DNA of 64,000 nt from Oegoconia quadripuncta (GCA_949316235.1 OX438743.1:34441242-34505241), one strand, 5' to 3'. Shown: positions 23,677-35,809, numbered from the stretch's first letter. The notes: a model not told the origin generated them from the letters alone. A program made the numbers and translations.

Positions 23677-23930
23677 TGTTATTTTTTTTTTATTTTTTTT
23701 TTATATGAGAGGGCGGCAAACGAGCATGCGGGTCACCTGATGGAAAGCAATCACCGCCGCCCATGGGCACCCGCAACACCAAAAGGGTCACAGATGCGTT
23801 GCCGGCCTTTGAGGAAGGTGTCCACCCCAGAATAAGTAGGGCAGCCTGAGCGATGAGGGATTCTCCAGCAGTGCTGGTACCCTCCTGGGGTACTAACTCT
23901 TTAAATACCGCTACCATTCTGGAGAGAGAC
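23677..23930 (-). mobile_element. Poly-A SINE (family c)
   Basis: A poly-T tract is followed by ATATGAGAGGGCGGCAAACG, CACCTGATGGAAAGCAATCA, GCGTTGCCGGCCTTTGAGGA and CAGCAGTGCTGGTACCCTCC. This matches a SINE body widespread in Lepidoptera, poly-A end on the minus strand. The 75-codon frame across it is not a gene. Confidence 0.7.
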
Positions 23931-23967
23931 TATTTAGTAAACTAAGGACAATTTATCGATATATAGG

Positions 23968-24130
23968 AACCAAAAAACCCGACAGCATATTTGGTATTTC
24001 GCGAACGCCATGTTGGGTTTTTTACTACAAAATATATCCTATGACAATTCGGGTACCAAGACGAATCTAACCATGCACTTCGAAATCGGTCAAGCCGTTT
24101 AGGCTACAGGTTGCGCCAAAACACTCGCAC
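23968..24130. mobile_element. ACCCGACTGC-family MITE, left part
   Basis: Begins CAAAAAACCCGACAGCATAT and has GCGAACGCCATGTTGGGTTT and AATATATCCTATGACAATTC. The right end with GGGCAGTCG is missing. Confidence 0.5.
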
Positions 24131-24663
24131 ATACTACTCTATACATTTTCTCTCTTCTTTACACCCACAAACACAACAATTTGATGTATCGATAGATAAG
24201 GTAACATAATAAGCTATGTATAAACTTACTGAGATCTATTTTGGCTTCTAAATGTATAACTTATATTTTAAATTTGTAATTATGGCTGTGATTTCAAATA
24301 AATCATTAAAAAAAAAAAAAAAAAAAGAAAGGACATGTATACATACATAAATACATACAAACATATTGTAACGTTGCATACTGTGACCACTATACTCCAC
24401 TCATCCAGCCTTGACCTCGTCGTTGTCTGCGAGAGGACTCGAGAGCTACGTCCACTGCAGCTCCGAGCCTTCACGCCAGTGGCCGTAAGGAGAGATTTGC
24501 CAAGGGCTGCAGGGGAGTGCTATGAACTTGCAATAAACCCACTCTATCGCAATCGAAGTTGTATTCTTTTAATCTCCTTATCTGTTGGCGGCTAAAACAG
24601 GGCTACAAGTCCTAGGCAACCCCTAACCGCCGCAATACTCGTACATCACTCGAATAACAATAT

Positions 24664-25182
24664 AGGTTTGAAAACCAAAAATCTCGACACCATATTTTGT
24701 ATTTTGCGGGCGCCATGTTAGATTTTTTTTTAAATAAAATGTATCTTATGACGCTCCAGGGATCAAGACTAATTAATCTAACGACACCATGCATTTTGAA
24801 TGACGACCGTTTGGTGTAGTGGTTAGAAACTCTGCTGCTATAACAAAAGGTCGCGGGTTCGAATCCCGCTAGGGACATATGTTTGTATGATGAATACGGG
24901 CATGTGTACCTGAGTTATGGATGTTTTTCATGTATATATGTATTTATTTACAAAAAAAAAATGTATTTGTGTAGTGTATCAACCATCTGGTATCCACAAC
25001 ACAAGTCTAGTTGCTTAGTGTGGAACTAGATGACGCTGTCTGTATATGTCCAAGGATATTATATTATATAATATTATTATTATGAAGTCGGTCCAGCTGT
25101 TTAGTCTGCAGGAGGTAACAGAAATCTACATAGGTACATTCTAAAAACATTACCCTCCTTCCTTGGGCAGTCGAATAAAATT
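24664..25182. mobile_element. ACCCGACTGC-family MITE split by a SINE
   Basis: The left half starts AAAACCAAAAATCTCGACAC and has GCGGGCGCCATGTTAGATTT. The right half ends ATTACCCTCCTTCCTTGGGC then AGTCGAATAAAA. The SINE at 24797-25060 interrupts it. Confidence 0.5.
24797..25060 (+). mobile_element. tRNA-headed SINE (family a)
   Basis: Head GACCGTTTGGTGTAGTGGTT (A-box-like) and GGTTCGAATCCCGCTAGGGA (B box), then GATGAATACGGGCATGTGTA, a CTGAGTTATGGATG body and a GATGACGCTGTCTGTATATG 3' part. It is nested in the MITE at 24664-25182. Being SINE-derived, it is not called as a tRNA gene. Confidence 0.7.
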
Positions 25183-25189
25183 TTCTCTA

Positions 25190-26640
25190 TTCTATTTTTC
25201 ATTTTAATAAGGATATAACATTTCAGTTTACCCTCCTTATTTTATGTTCTACCTGTAATATTACACATCGGTGAAACGCCTCACAAAATTATCAACCAAG
25301 TAAAGGGGGCCCTTTAAATTGAAGACACATCCAAAGCTCACACACGAAGGTGAATTGAAAATAATCCAAGTAGAAAATTAATCCTTGATTACGTCCCACT
25401 CGTATTCGAATTGGAGGGTAAACCAAGAATATAGAGTTAATGAAAAGGACACTTCAAGGGAAGTTCTGCTCTTTTGAATGATGGTTGATTTCAGAACTGT
25501 TGATAAAAATCAGAAGAGAACTATAATTATATCCTATATAATAAAATATGTCTATTAATGTTACAGCAAATTAGTAGACTTCAGGTTCAATGACTTGAAT
25601 AAGAAATTACTCCACCAAGTGCTCTTTAGGAATGCTTATGCAATGATAATAGAAGTGGGTATAGTTTTTAAAAGTGACTCGATTTTTTAAGTACTATTTT
25701 TACAATTTCTGAACTGAATGAAATGTACCTACTCAAGTAACACTATACGCGGTTTTTAAGGCTTACACCCTGTACAATTATTTCACGATTTTTTATGATT
25801 TCTAAAATTAAATTCTTTTCGGTAGTCATGGTTACAGTGTTTCGTAATAAGTTTCAAAGAAGCCATTTTTCTCTTTTCCCCAAGATATAATAAAATACGA
25901 AATATGATTATTCTCATTCCACTACAAATCGTTCTCCATATCCCAGTATTTCCACTGACTTCTTCTATGATGGAAGTACTGGTTTTTTTCATAGAAAAAG
26001 AAAATCAACAATGTCGGAAAAACGTGTCGAAATACAGGGAAAGGCTGAATGGATTTTCATTTCCATTGAACTTGTGTCCGTGTTCAAAGCCTATGTATAT
26101 CTACATATATGGCTTAGTGAAAACGAAATATTTCACCTTTTACCTGAGAATTCCCTTCCGGATTTTCAACTTTGAAACCTTGGGTAAATAGGGATGTTGG
26201 TTGAAGGTAGAGGTGTCACTCGGTGTACTTTAAACATAAAGATATATACAATAACAAAATAAAATAAAAACAACATTGCAGACTACAGAAAGAATTTTAC
26301 AGTTAGATTAATCCAAAAGTGTAACACAGTAAATGTTCAAATATTTAAGCTTTAAACATTTCATGTATGTTGAAACTCAAAGTAAATTTCACAGTCCGGT
26401 GAACGACCTAACATTCGGAACGAAATATCAATAGTGTCGCGTGGCAATTTATATTTTACGTTGAGGGATCCCCTCACTAAGAGATCAATTTCGCGCTTGG
26501 ACAAGTTTAATGTAAACTTAAGTGCCGAGGGGAGACACCAAATGAAAGCCGGCCCGTCACGTTAACAAATGTTATTGAATTTTTCGACGTTAGATCACTC
26601 TGGAATCTTAATAGATTTTTCCATTTTCATTTACACACAC
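25190..26640. other. Intergenic, no assignable gene
   Basis: One minus-strand frame without ATG (26361-26561, 66 codons) reads SALKFTLNLSKREIDLLVRG and on to GRSPDCEIYFEF. Its composition is protein-like and could be a lone exon, but no clear splice sites or family were recognised. The remainder is AT-rich. Confidence 0.25.
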
Positions 26641-26664
26641 ATACCAATGTTCTTTGAACGTAAC

Positions 26665-26900
26665 TTAACTGCCTCCGTCGCTAAATGTAAACAGCATAGG
26701 GTTTACGAATCTGAGGTCGCGGGTTCGATCCCCAGATGTACATGTTTAGTACTCGATTTGGTTGGTGGTAGGGTATTTTAAATGTCCCCCTGGCTAGCTA
26801 CCACCATCTTATTTAAGTCTGCTGCCAAACAATGTTAATGGCATTGTTATGTTTCGGTTGTCAGAGATAAGATAGCCAGTCCCCCAAATTGATTTGAAAT
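26665..26900 (+). mobile_element. tRNA-headed SINE (family b)
   Basis: B-box-like GGTCGCGGGTTCGATCCCCA, then TACATGTTTAGTACTCGATT, CTGGCTAGCTACCACCATCT and TATGTTTCGGTTGTCAGAGA. Same family as 30404-30755 and 38005-38262. Confidence 0.65.
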
Positions 26901-26929
26901 ATAATATTCACTTGAGTGTAGGAGGCAGA

Positions 26930-27015
26930 AGAGATGTGTCAGGATCGTAGCAAGTGGAAGTCTGTGGTCTCTGCCTACCCCTACTGGAAACAGGCGTGAC
27001 ATTATGTATGTATGT
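26930..27015 (+). mobile_element. LINE 3' tail with (ATGT)n
   Basis: AGATGTGTCAGGATCGTAGC then AAGTGGAAGTCTGTGGTCTC and CTACCCCTACTGGAAACAGG, closing in GTATGTATGTATAG. This is the common 3' end of lepidopteran CR1-like LINEs. An inverted copy is at 53855-53940. Confidence 0.6.
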
Positions 27016-27714
27016 ATAGTATTCACTGTGGGGTAGAAATTGATGCGAATGAAGTAGTGGATATATTTAAAAAGAAAAACAGTAGATTCTCTGATGCGTT
27101 AGTATTAGCATTGGAGAGCCAATCAATCTTCGGTTTTATTTTCACATTTTTTTTTCATATAAATATTAATGTCACTTAATTCATGCACTTTCATTTTCTT
27201 GAACCCTCCCTGAAACTAAAACCTGGCTACGCCCTAGAGCTACTCTAGGTAACATAGAAATTTAAAAACATACCTACTTACATACAAAACATTGCCCTCC
27301 CTAAACTTACATAGTATAGAATAGTCAAAATATACCACAAAAGTTCACTAACGCTACAGCTGAGAATGACTTTGGAACACAAAACTCTGATTTAGATATC
27401 GTCGGTATTTTTTACAAAGGGTTCTCTTGCCTAAAACGCAATCATTTGCAATCATAAATGTGATAAATAAAACTTTGATAATTTTAATACTGAATCGAAA
27501 TTCATCACGTTATCAACGTAATTCGCTTTATCTGAAATGCAACGCAAATGCATTTTATGTTATCGCAGGGCTAAATACTACTCAAACAAAATATACACAT
27601 AACGTCACGACCTTTATTCCAAATGAGGTGCTCAGAGATACCCAAACAACAGGGTTTGAGTGTTCCAGGCATTAAAGGTTTAATGATTGAAACAACATCC
27701 ACGGTTCACCTTAT

Positions 27715-27845
27715 GAAATATACAGAAATGCACATGTGACGGGGTGAGCCCATCGCCGTTCAAACGTGCAAACTATGGACGTTTTTGGTTAAAAGTCCTT
27801 TACGACACCCACATGAAGAGACGGGTTGGTTCTATTATTTATTAT
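27715..27845. repeat. Dispersed repeat (GTGACGGGGTGAGCCCATCG family)
   Basis: Matches the repeat at 18945 and 35100 through ATGCACATGTGACGGGGTGA and GAAGAGACGGGTTGGTTCTA. Confidence 0.5.
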
Positions 27846-27955
27846 AAAGCTTAGTTTATGCTAGAATCGTGTACACACACACACCACATATATCGTACAC
27901 ATATCGTTTTCATGCACAATAGTTTAATGCTTGATCTCAAATACACCAGCTCTAG

Positions 27956-28085
27956 TAGCATGACAGGCGCAATAAACGTTTATGTCGCGCGAGATAATAT
28001 TTGTCCTGCTCATTCACTTGGACAAAATATACAACTACCGCACTCTCACTCCTCCGACGCGCGCGACAAACGGTGTCATGCTACG
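27956..28085. mobile_element. MITE with GTAGCATGACA ends, copy 1
   Basis: Ends GTAGCATGACAGGCGCAATA and GACAAACGGTGTCATGCTAC are inverted. Interior has AAACGTTTATGTCGCGCGAG and ACAACTACCGCACTCTCACT. Two inverted relatives lie at 56178-56321 and 56480-56608. The overlapping frames are not genes. Confidence 0.65.
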
Positions 28086-28191
28086 AGGGCAGATGTTACA
28101 CTTAAGATGAAGCCGAAGGTGGAAGCCCGTTCTCCCGGAACCATATACGGACTGGCTACAATATTTTAAACCGCCGGAACACAACACAAGA

Positions 28192-28436
28192 TTTTTTTTA
28201 TGATTGTCTGTATTCGCGTTTGACCACAATGGTCTGATGTTAAGTGAAGATGAGGCCGAAGGTGTAAGAGCGCCCATCAGGAACCTCCAACTTATGTCAG
28301 CTGCCAAAATACAACAATGCTATCAATATTGCTACTTGGCGGTAGACTTAGATAAGATGGTGGCAGCTAGCCAGACGAAATTTAAAAATACCCTACCACC
28401 AACCAAACAGAGTAGGTAGGTACTAACATTTACAGT
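28192..28436 (-). mobile_element. SINE (family b), 5'-truncated
   Basis: The poly-T start gives a minus-strand poly-A tail. It contains GTTAAGTGAAGATGAGGCCG and AAGATGGTGGCAGCTAGCCA and ends at CCTACCACCAACCAAACAGA. The tRNA-like head is missing. Confidence 0.6.
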
Positions 28437-28444
28437 CTGCAACA

Positions 28445-29860
28445 GATGAACTTTGACATCTAAATATATAAAGGAAGAAACTGACTGACTGACTGACTGA
28501 CTGACTGACATATCAACGCACAGGCCAAACCGCTGGGTCTAGAGTTTCCAAATTTGGCACGTAGGTTCCTTACGAGGTCTAGGGGAGCACTAAGAAAGGA
28601 TTTTTCAAAATTCACCCTTTAAGGGGGTGAAACAGGGGTGGGAAGTTTGTATGAAGAAACAGTATAACTTGGACATTTCGACTATTTTCGACTCGAAACT
28701 TCACAAGAGTACTCCTAGGAACAAATAAGCTAATACGTGTTTTGAGATTTTTCGAAAAACAGCCCCTGGGGTGTGAAATGGGGGTTGAAACCATAAAATC
28801 GATATTGGTGTCGTTATTTAGGTTTTTTGGGATGTTGATTATTAAAATGACATTTATTTTAAGCCAATCCTCTAGGGGTGAGATAGGGGTGGGGGATGAT
28901 ACCAAAAAAGTCTATATTGGTGTCGTTATTTAGGTTTTTTGGGACGTTGATTGCGAAAATGACATTTATTTTGAAGCTAACCCCGTACGGGTTGCGACAG
29001 TGGTAGGCGTTGAAATCACAAATTCAAATTGGTGTCGAAGTCGAAGAGTCAAAGTCGAAGTGTCAATGTCGAAGATTCAAATTCGAAATTCAAAGTCGAA
29101 GGCTCAAAGACGAAGGCTCAAATTCGAAGGCTCAAATTCGAAGGCTCAAAGTCGAAGGCTGAAAGTCGAAAAGTAAAATTCATAGTCAAAGTCAAAGGGG
29201 TGAATAGAGTTTCGAAATTTGGCACGTAGGTTCCTTACGAGGTCTAGCGGAGCACTAAGAAAGGATTTTTCAAAATTCACCCTTTAAGGGGGTGAAACAG
29301 GGGTGGGAAGTTTGTATAAAGAAACAGTATAACTTGGACATTTCGACTATTTTCTCCACGACTCGACTCCAAACTTCACAAGAGTACTCCTTGGAACTAA
29401 TAAGCTAATACGTGTTTTGAGATTTTTCGAAAAACAACCCCCTGGGTTGTGAAATGGGGGTTAAAACCATAAAATCGATATTGGTGTCGTTATTTAGGTT
29501 TTATGGGATGTTGATTATGAAAATGACATTTATTTTAAGTTAACCCTCTAGGGTTGAGACAGGGGTGGGGTTTCTACCAAAAAAGTCTAATTGGACAACA
29601 TGTTGTTTATAAGGAAGTACTTTAATAAATATAAACCAGAATTTTTCAGAAAGGTCTTTTAATGGATCCCTGTCTTAATTCATTTACCTGGCAAAACACC
29701 AACATGGTTCCACATACCTGTTATCTGCCCAGGGTCTTTTCCTGTTTGAGATAAACTCTACATGGTAATTTTTCTGCTGAATGTATTCCCGTGGGAAAGT
29801 AATAAAGTGTTGATTCATGTAGTCTACGCGGACGAAGTCGCGGGCAGCTGCTAGTCATAA
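28445..29860 (+). mobile_element. RTE-like LINE 3' region with internal duplication
   Basis: An (ACTG)n run (28481-28508) is followed by CATATCAACGCACAGGCCAA and CCAAATTTGGCACGTAGGTT, and the block ends GACGAAGTCGCGGGCAGCTG then CTAGT. This phrase set is typical of lepidopteran RTE 3' ends. About 190 bp around GGCACGTAGGTTCCTTACGA recur 665 bp apart (28556 and 29221). A shorter CATAAAATCGATATTGGTGT block also repeats. No intact coding sequence. Confidence 0.6.
29030..29215. repeat. Minisatellite of ~15-bp GTCGAAGGCTCAAA units
   Basis: Repeated GTCGAAG(N)CTCAAA and ATTCGAAGGCTCAAA units, about a dozen, lie exactly between the two copies of the 665-bp-spaced duplication. The 66-codon frame across it is repeat-encoded and not a gene. 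Confidence 0.75.
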
Positions 29861-29864
29861 CATA

Positions 29865-30335
29865 AATTAAGGTTTGCTCAGGAGATGATGAAAGTTTTTC
29901 GAACGTACTTTATTATATTGTTGAATTTTTTTTTATTGATTTACCAACAGTTTTAATACTTATACATTGTTTTAAAATAAGTACTATTTGATCGATGGTG
30001 AGTGTTAATACTAATTACAGGTAAATACCACGTGCAATAAAAAATACAGAATTTATAAGAAACTTATGACTAAGACATTTTGTGTAATACCGGTATACAA
30101 GTACAAGTGCAAAAGGTCCAACATTATAAGAAACAATTAAGGAATTGAAAACATAAAAAACTTTTAGTTTACCCAGATTTAATATTATCATGATAGATTT
30201 TGTAGAACTTGTTAACTGAATCAGCGTGGAAATCTAACAAGTCACTATATTCATTTGCCAGTTTGCACAACCTAAAGATTGGGGAGTTAGCACCAACACA
30301 GTTACAGTTATTTTAAATTATTGCTGCAACTAAAT
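29865..30335. other. No gene recognised
   Basis: AT-rich sequence without a credible frame or a repeat that I can place. Confidence 0.3.
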
Positions 30336-30403
30336 AAATAACCAAAAAACCAGAGAGCATATTTTGTATTTGGCGGGTGCCATGTTGAATTTTTTACCAA
30401 AAA

Positions 30404-30755
30404 ATGTTTTTTTTTTTTTTATGCACGACGGGTTGATATTTGACCTCAATCACACCTGATGTGAAGTGAAGATGAGGTCGAAGGTGGAAAGCGTACTGAC
30501 CCGGAAACCCCAACACATTTGGGGGACTGGCTATCTTATCTCTGACAACCGGAACACAACAATGCTATTAACATTGCTGCTTGACGGCAGATTTAGATAA
30601 GATGGTGGTAGCTAGCCAGGCGGCCATTTTAAAATGTCCTACCACCAACCAAACCGAGTACTTAAATATGTACCCCGCTGGGGATCGAACCCGCGACCTC
30701 TGAATCGTAAACCCAATGTTGTTTACATTGAGCCATGGAGGCGGTTAAAATTCAA
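30404..30755 (-). mobile_element. SINE (family b), near full length
   Basis: Minus-strand head with GGTCGCGGGTTCGATCCCCA, then the CTGGCTAGCTACCACC body and GACCTCATCTTCACTTCACA, ending in a poly-A tract of about 13 (poly-T on plus at 30409). Frames in it are not genes. Confidence 0.7.
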
Positions 30756-30795
30756 CGACACTCTGGAGATCAAGACGAGCCGAACGACATCGGTT

Positions 30796-31020
30796 GGTAC
30801 CATTTGGCGACCGATTGGTAGTGGATTAGTAACCCTGTCACTGAAACCGACGGTTGCGGGTTCAAATCCCGCGAGGGGTAAATGTTTGTATGATGAAAAC
30901 TAACACTTAATCCGGAGTCATGGATGTTTATATAAATATTTATGTATGTTTATCCGTTATCTTGTATCCATAGTATAAGCTTTGCTTACCTTGGGACATG
31001 ATGATAAATGTCCGAAATAT
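30796..31020 (+). mobile_element. tRNA-headed SINE (family a)
   Basis: GACCGATTGGTAGTGGATTA head, GGGTTCAAATCCCGCGAGGG B box, AGTCATGGATGTTTATATAA body and ATCTTGTATCCATAGTATAA toward the 3' end. Confidence 0.7.
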
Positions 31021-31084
31021 TTACATAGAAATATACATACATACTTACATACATACCTTTTTGGGACTGTCGGGTAAAAATTCC

Positions 31085-34000
31085 CCAAAAACGTTTATAA
31101 CTTGTTGAGAAAACTTAATTTGTATTATGCAAGGCTGTAACAGTTTGTCTGGTTTCAGACTTGTACCCTCTGGGAATCGAACTCACAACCTCCGTTTTGC
31201 AAACCTGAAGTTGTTTACATGGAGAACTTATACTGCTATATATTGTGGAAGATAGAAACGAGTTTAAACATGACCGCGGTTGTAAATCCCAAGCACTCGG
31301 CTGAAGACGATGGAATGGAAAACTTTGATCGAAAACCGCACGTAGCAAGAAACGCTGTAACTCGAGAAAATGTTCTCGCGGAGGGAACTTTCTTGAATTT
31401 TATCGAATATGCTGCAACCAGCACGCTCTAAGCCAAACACGTAAGGAACACTTGGTGTGTTTGATCTGAGATACTCGTGAGATGGTTTTTGATTGATTTT
31501 ATCTGGAATGTTTGTTTACGCTGTCAGAAAGTTACGAATACTGCAGATTCAAATGAGATTTTATTAGGATTACTGAATGGATTTTAAATTTTAAGTCACG
31601 AAATTGTACCTAGCGCGTTTTTGAATAATTTTTGAATGGGAATATTTTTATTAAACCTTAGAATTGTTCCTTCAATATTAATTGAGGTTGGTAAAACTGT
31701 ATGCGAGTAGGAACAAAGTAGGTATAACTTCATGAATCACGGACAACGAACACACAACTCAAAATATAATAATTATCTACCTATGTATACACCTACATTA
31801 TGGTATTAATATATAAGGATGATTATTCTCAGGTCGCCCAATTTTCTGCTGTCACTAAAATCTAAAGCAAAAGTAAACAAAGACACGTATAAGTAATTAA
31901 CTCAAACCATCCTGAAATATTACTAAACGATATTACGAAATAAATTAGCGAACAGATAGCAATTTATTTCAAAACAAATAGTCCAAACAGCAGGTGTAAG
32001 CCGTTACAGAAAGCCATTTGTTTACCGTCAGCAAACTTCACCTCGTAACCCTAAAATCTAATTGGATTTAATTCCATTAGCAAAGGTCCAAATGGGACCC
32101 CTTAATTGTGCTGACCGAAGCCAGTTTATTATGTGGACCTCGGACCTTAGCCGTTTAGACGTGCGTCATATGATAATGGAAAATATGTGCAAATAGGACA
32201 TTTTGTTACATTAATGTGCATATGAATTGCAACTATTTATATAGAAATTAAATATAAGAAAGAAGAAATAAATTTCGCTCTCCAGGCCCTATGCCCTTCA
32301 GCCGAGGCCGAAGGTGCATAAATCTGTCTCGGAAATTGAGCCGACCAAGTCCTTCAACATCAAATGGTGAATGTAGCGCCAGATGTTTTCCACAAATGCA
32401 CCAGTGGAGCCAGCCGTTAACCTACCTGCTGTGCCTACCTGAGATGAGATGTACCAAGAGTGACTGAATTGCCATCAATGGCCATTATTTCAGAATACGA
32501 TTATATTCCGTCAGGCCTTTTCCAGTCATCTAGTGTCACTGGCAACCCGTGGAGTTCCAGAACAGCGTGGGAACTTGCATTAGCAAACGCCACCGGATGA
32601 CATCTTTCATTATGTGTGATGTAAATAATGCTCAGCGCACCTGCACGAACACATATATAAAAACTAATCTTATACTAATCAATCTTAAATAATCGCTGTT
32701 AAAATTTTTAGTGTTATTACTTGGACCATTAACCATAAAATCTCTTACACCAAGCCCGAATCTAAAAGGTTCAAGTCTATCAATTGCGGGTAAAACGGAT
32801 GGCCTTAAATATGCAAACCGCACTTGGCCCACATTTCAAATTGAAACTGTCGGAATTAACTCAAAGTAGGACAGAATGTGGACAGTTGGGTTAGCAATCA
32901 ATTTAGAGCTTTATATAAGTCTATTATACAGAAAGTAAAAAATGTATAGATCATAGTAATAGTAATATTAAAATGTAAGTTTTTATTCAAATTGCCCAGG
33001 TTTTTTTTGAATTTTTTCTGCAATCTATTCGGATCATAATTTTATACCAAAATTTTTTTACTCTCTTTTACACCCTCCGTGGAAAATGGAATGTATGATC
33101 AAAGAGTGTCATTCATTTTTAACCGACTCCCAAAAAGGAGGTACTATATTCGCCTGCATATATTTTTTTATGTATGATCACACATATTTTCGTCGATTTT
33201 GACACTACCGGAGGTGACATGGGAAAGTAAAATTTTCCATGACACTACTGGTAGTGCCAAGCAGGTAAAAAAGGGATGATTGTTCTTTTGTTTGATACTA
33301 TGATAATTTGGTGATCTGATGATGCATTCCGGAGCTATACATTACATTCAGTAGGTCCACCCTACTGAAGTCGGTGGTTTTGCCAATTTTTGGCGGTTCA
33401 ATTATCGAATTACGGTCTGACAGTAGCCTCGTTAGTGAATTCATCTATCATGTAATCTATCCACTACAACATATAAACACACTTTTGTTTACTGTGACGT
33501 CGACGTGGTCAACTCTTATCTGCAGACATTATCATTATCTCAATAATTAATTAATCGTATCATGCACTTATCAAAATTCAAACATTTTAATTACTTACGA
33601 TAAGTTATTATTATCACAGTGATTTAGGGCCTATGTAAACAGTCACAGTTCGGCTTTATCTACGTGATGGTGGTCATGGTCGACAGCAATTTCAAGGTCT
33701 GCACATCTCCGGCATTCAGACGGTCCGGCACTGTGTTAGTAAGGGTATTTCCAAGGGCATAATAAGTGCGATCATCAGTAGCTACACTAATTTCACTGTT
33801 ATCCCAACACAACACACTCTAATTGAAATTCTTTGAACCCAATTGAAGCCTCTTGAAGCTCTCTTACTACCACCGCTAGATCAAATCCATTTCGATACAG
33901 TCAAACATAAAGCAACTGTATTGACATCCCAACGAGACAGACAAATACATGGGTCATAACTAGGTATGTACGAGGGCCTAATAAAAAGTTGTGCAATAAT

Positions 34001-35100
34001 ATAAATTTAGGAAACACTGGTTGAAACCTGTTTCAGGAGATTAGTATTAACCTTATCAGTTCAACAGTCATTAGGTATGTATACTTAGAAATACTAAATC
34101 ATGACTATACTAATATTCGATTCGGACTATCGATCGGACGATGACATCATCAAAGACTCTTTAGAATTTAATTTCAAAGGAATTTCAATAATTCGTTTAA
34201 AAGTGGACGATTATTGCGCCGTAATGTATCTTTTTTGATTATATTAAAGTCATATTTTTTGCTGGATTTTGTGCTGATGCATGACACTCACTGGTGCAAA
34301 TGCTGTGACGTTTCAACAAAATAAGCCAAATTTGCATCACGCCAATTTCTAGTAAACAAGCTCTCCTAGCTAGCTGCTAGTAGCTACTAGTAGTAGGTAA
34401 CCGACAAATACAGTACAATTTAAAGTAATTTATTTTCTCTACTTTAACATTACAGTGTACCTATATATTATTGGAGACAAGTTGCAGTGGAGATTGGCGC
34501 CCGGACTAAAGTTATATAGAAACTTCTTTGGTAGCAAACAATGTATAATACAATGCCAAAGAGTAAGAAAAATGTTTTGAACATACTTAACTAGCCACAT
34601 AATATAATTATTATCCAACCATCCTGATTTGTTGATAAGATGCAATTTTGTAATGAACATGTAATGTATGAAATCCATTTCCCTACTTTATATATATACC
34701 TATCTTACATACATACATTAATTGCTAAATTCTATTATTATACGACAAATCGTCCTCCCTTTGAAATCGTGTCTTTATTTCTCGTCACGAAATCCAAGAT
34801 ATATTTCCATTTGTGATACTGCTTCATAATGTGTAGGTACCTGCTGCTATCCAGACCTCCTAGAGGAATAAGTGTAGGGTGTATAATGCGTGCGTCACGA
34901 CTCTGATACGTTAATCGATGAAAACCTTGCGCAACTGCACGTAAGCAACTCTGTTCAATTTGTCCTGCTCCGGCGTAGAACAGTCCGTTCTCCGAACGAA
35001 GTAACCTGACTACTAACACAAAACATCGTGCTGTGGGAATTCTTAAATAAATATTGGCTTCTTTTTAAGTTTAATAATCGAAACAGCAACCAACCAGCAA
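31085..35100. other. Long stretch without a recognised gene
   Basis: Mostly AT-rich. A 33118-33160 piece carries the dispersed phrase ACCGACTCCCAAAAAGGAGG. A minus-strand 93-codon frame (34738-35019) is somewhat richer in GC than its surroundings and contains CLRAVAQGFHRLTYQSRDAR and SRYLHIMKQYHKWKYILDFV. I do not recognise it, and no neighbouring exons were found. The 32280-32620 stretch looks like decayed coding DNA but was not placed. Confidence 0.3.
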
Positions 35101-35250
35101 CCACCTTACGAAATATACTGAAATGCTCCAGTGACAGGAGGTGAGCCCATCGCCATGGAAACGTACAAATCTATAAATGTTTTTGGTGGACAGCCCCATA
35201 GTCGCGTTTCATGACACCCAAGGGAAGGATTGGTTTATTAATTTTACCTG
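35100..35250. repeat. Dispersed repeat (GTGACAGGAGGTGAGCCCATCG family)
   Basis: AAATGCTCCAGTGACAGGAG, AGCCCATCGCCATGGAAACG and GACACCCAAGGGAAGGATTG match the copies at 18945 and 27715. Confidence 0.5.
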
Positions 35251-35619
35251 TCGAAACCACATCGCAATAGATGTGACTAAATGATCACATCACTCATTCT
35301 GTCCACTATGTAACTCAAATCGCCGAGTACTCGTATGGGTATGAGTAACCCCCTTTACATTACAGTTGCATAAATTACTACTATTATTAAATTGTCTGTA
35401 TTTCTCGTACATAAACATTCTCACTTGAAAAATATGTATTACTTTATTCTACCTATCCAACAATTAGGTACACAAAAGTAACAGTCACAGATGCAGGGAG
35501 CGCAGTGTTTACGACGCCCAGGGGTCAAGTCCAAGTGGCCTTGGGTAAAGATGGATCTGACCCCTCAGCTGAAAATAGGCCGCCACCAAAAAAAAGGAAA
35601 AATTTAATCCACAAGTTAA

Positions 35620-35809
35620 GAGGGTTTATTCTGTCCAGTGGCTTCCTCATTGGAGAAATAACCCCCTCATCAAAGTCAATTAAGTATTACTTTGAATTAG
35701 CTTTAAGCTTCTCGAGTGCAGGCCAGAGCGATTTTTATGAGTTATTCTGTATTTAAAAGAGAAATCTTATTATATCCACTGAGGGCTCCACTAGACGGAA
35801 TAAACCCTC
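35620..35809. mobile_element. TTAA-flanked MITE, copy 2 (intact ends)
   Basis: TTAA at 35616-35619 and 35810-35813. Ends GAGGGTTTATTCTGTCCAGT and CACTAGACGGAATAAACCCTC are near-perfect inverted repeats. It interrupts a plus-strand 83-codon frame starting at 35505 (TTPRGQVQVALGKDG), whose second half is MITE sequence, so that frame is not a genuine gene end. Confidence 0.75.

Larger units (their letters stand above)
30340..31078. mobile_element. Nested element: ACCCGACTGC-family MITE hosting two SINEs
   Basis: The MITE begins AACCAAAAAACCAGAGAGCA, resumes at TAAAATTCAACGACACTCTG and ends CTTTTTGGGACTGTCGGGTA. A family b SINE (30404-30755, minus) and a family a SINE (30796-31020, plus) are inserted in it. 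Confidence 0.6.

Noticed and set aside
23690..23917. 75-codon minus-strand frame as a gene
   Set aside because: It lies wholly inside a family c SINE.
24815..24876. tRNA gene from the GGTTCGAATCCCGC block
   Set aside because: The block is the head of a SINE repeated at several loci (30796, 46222, 57245) and continues into the shared SINE body. No full cloverleaf with acceptor stem was recognised.
28035..28307. 90-codon minus-strand frame as a gene
   Set aside because: It spans the GTAGCATGACA MITE and a family b SINE.
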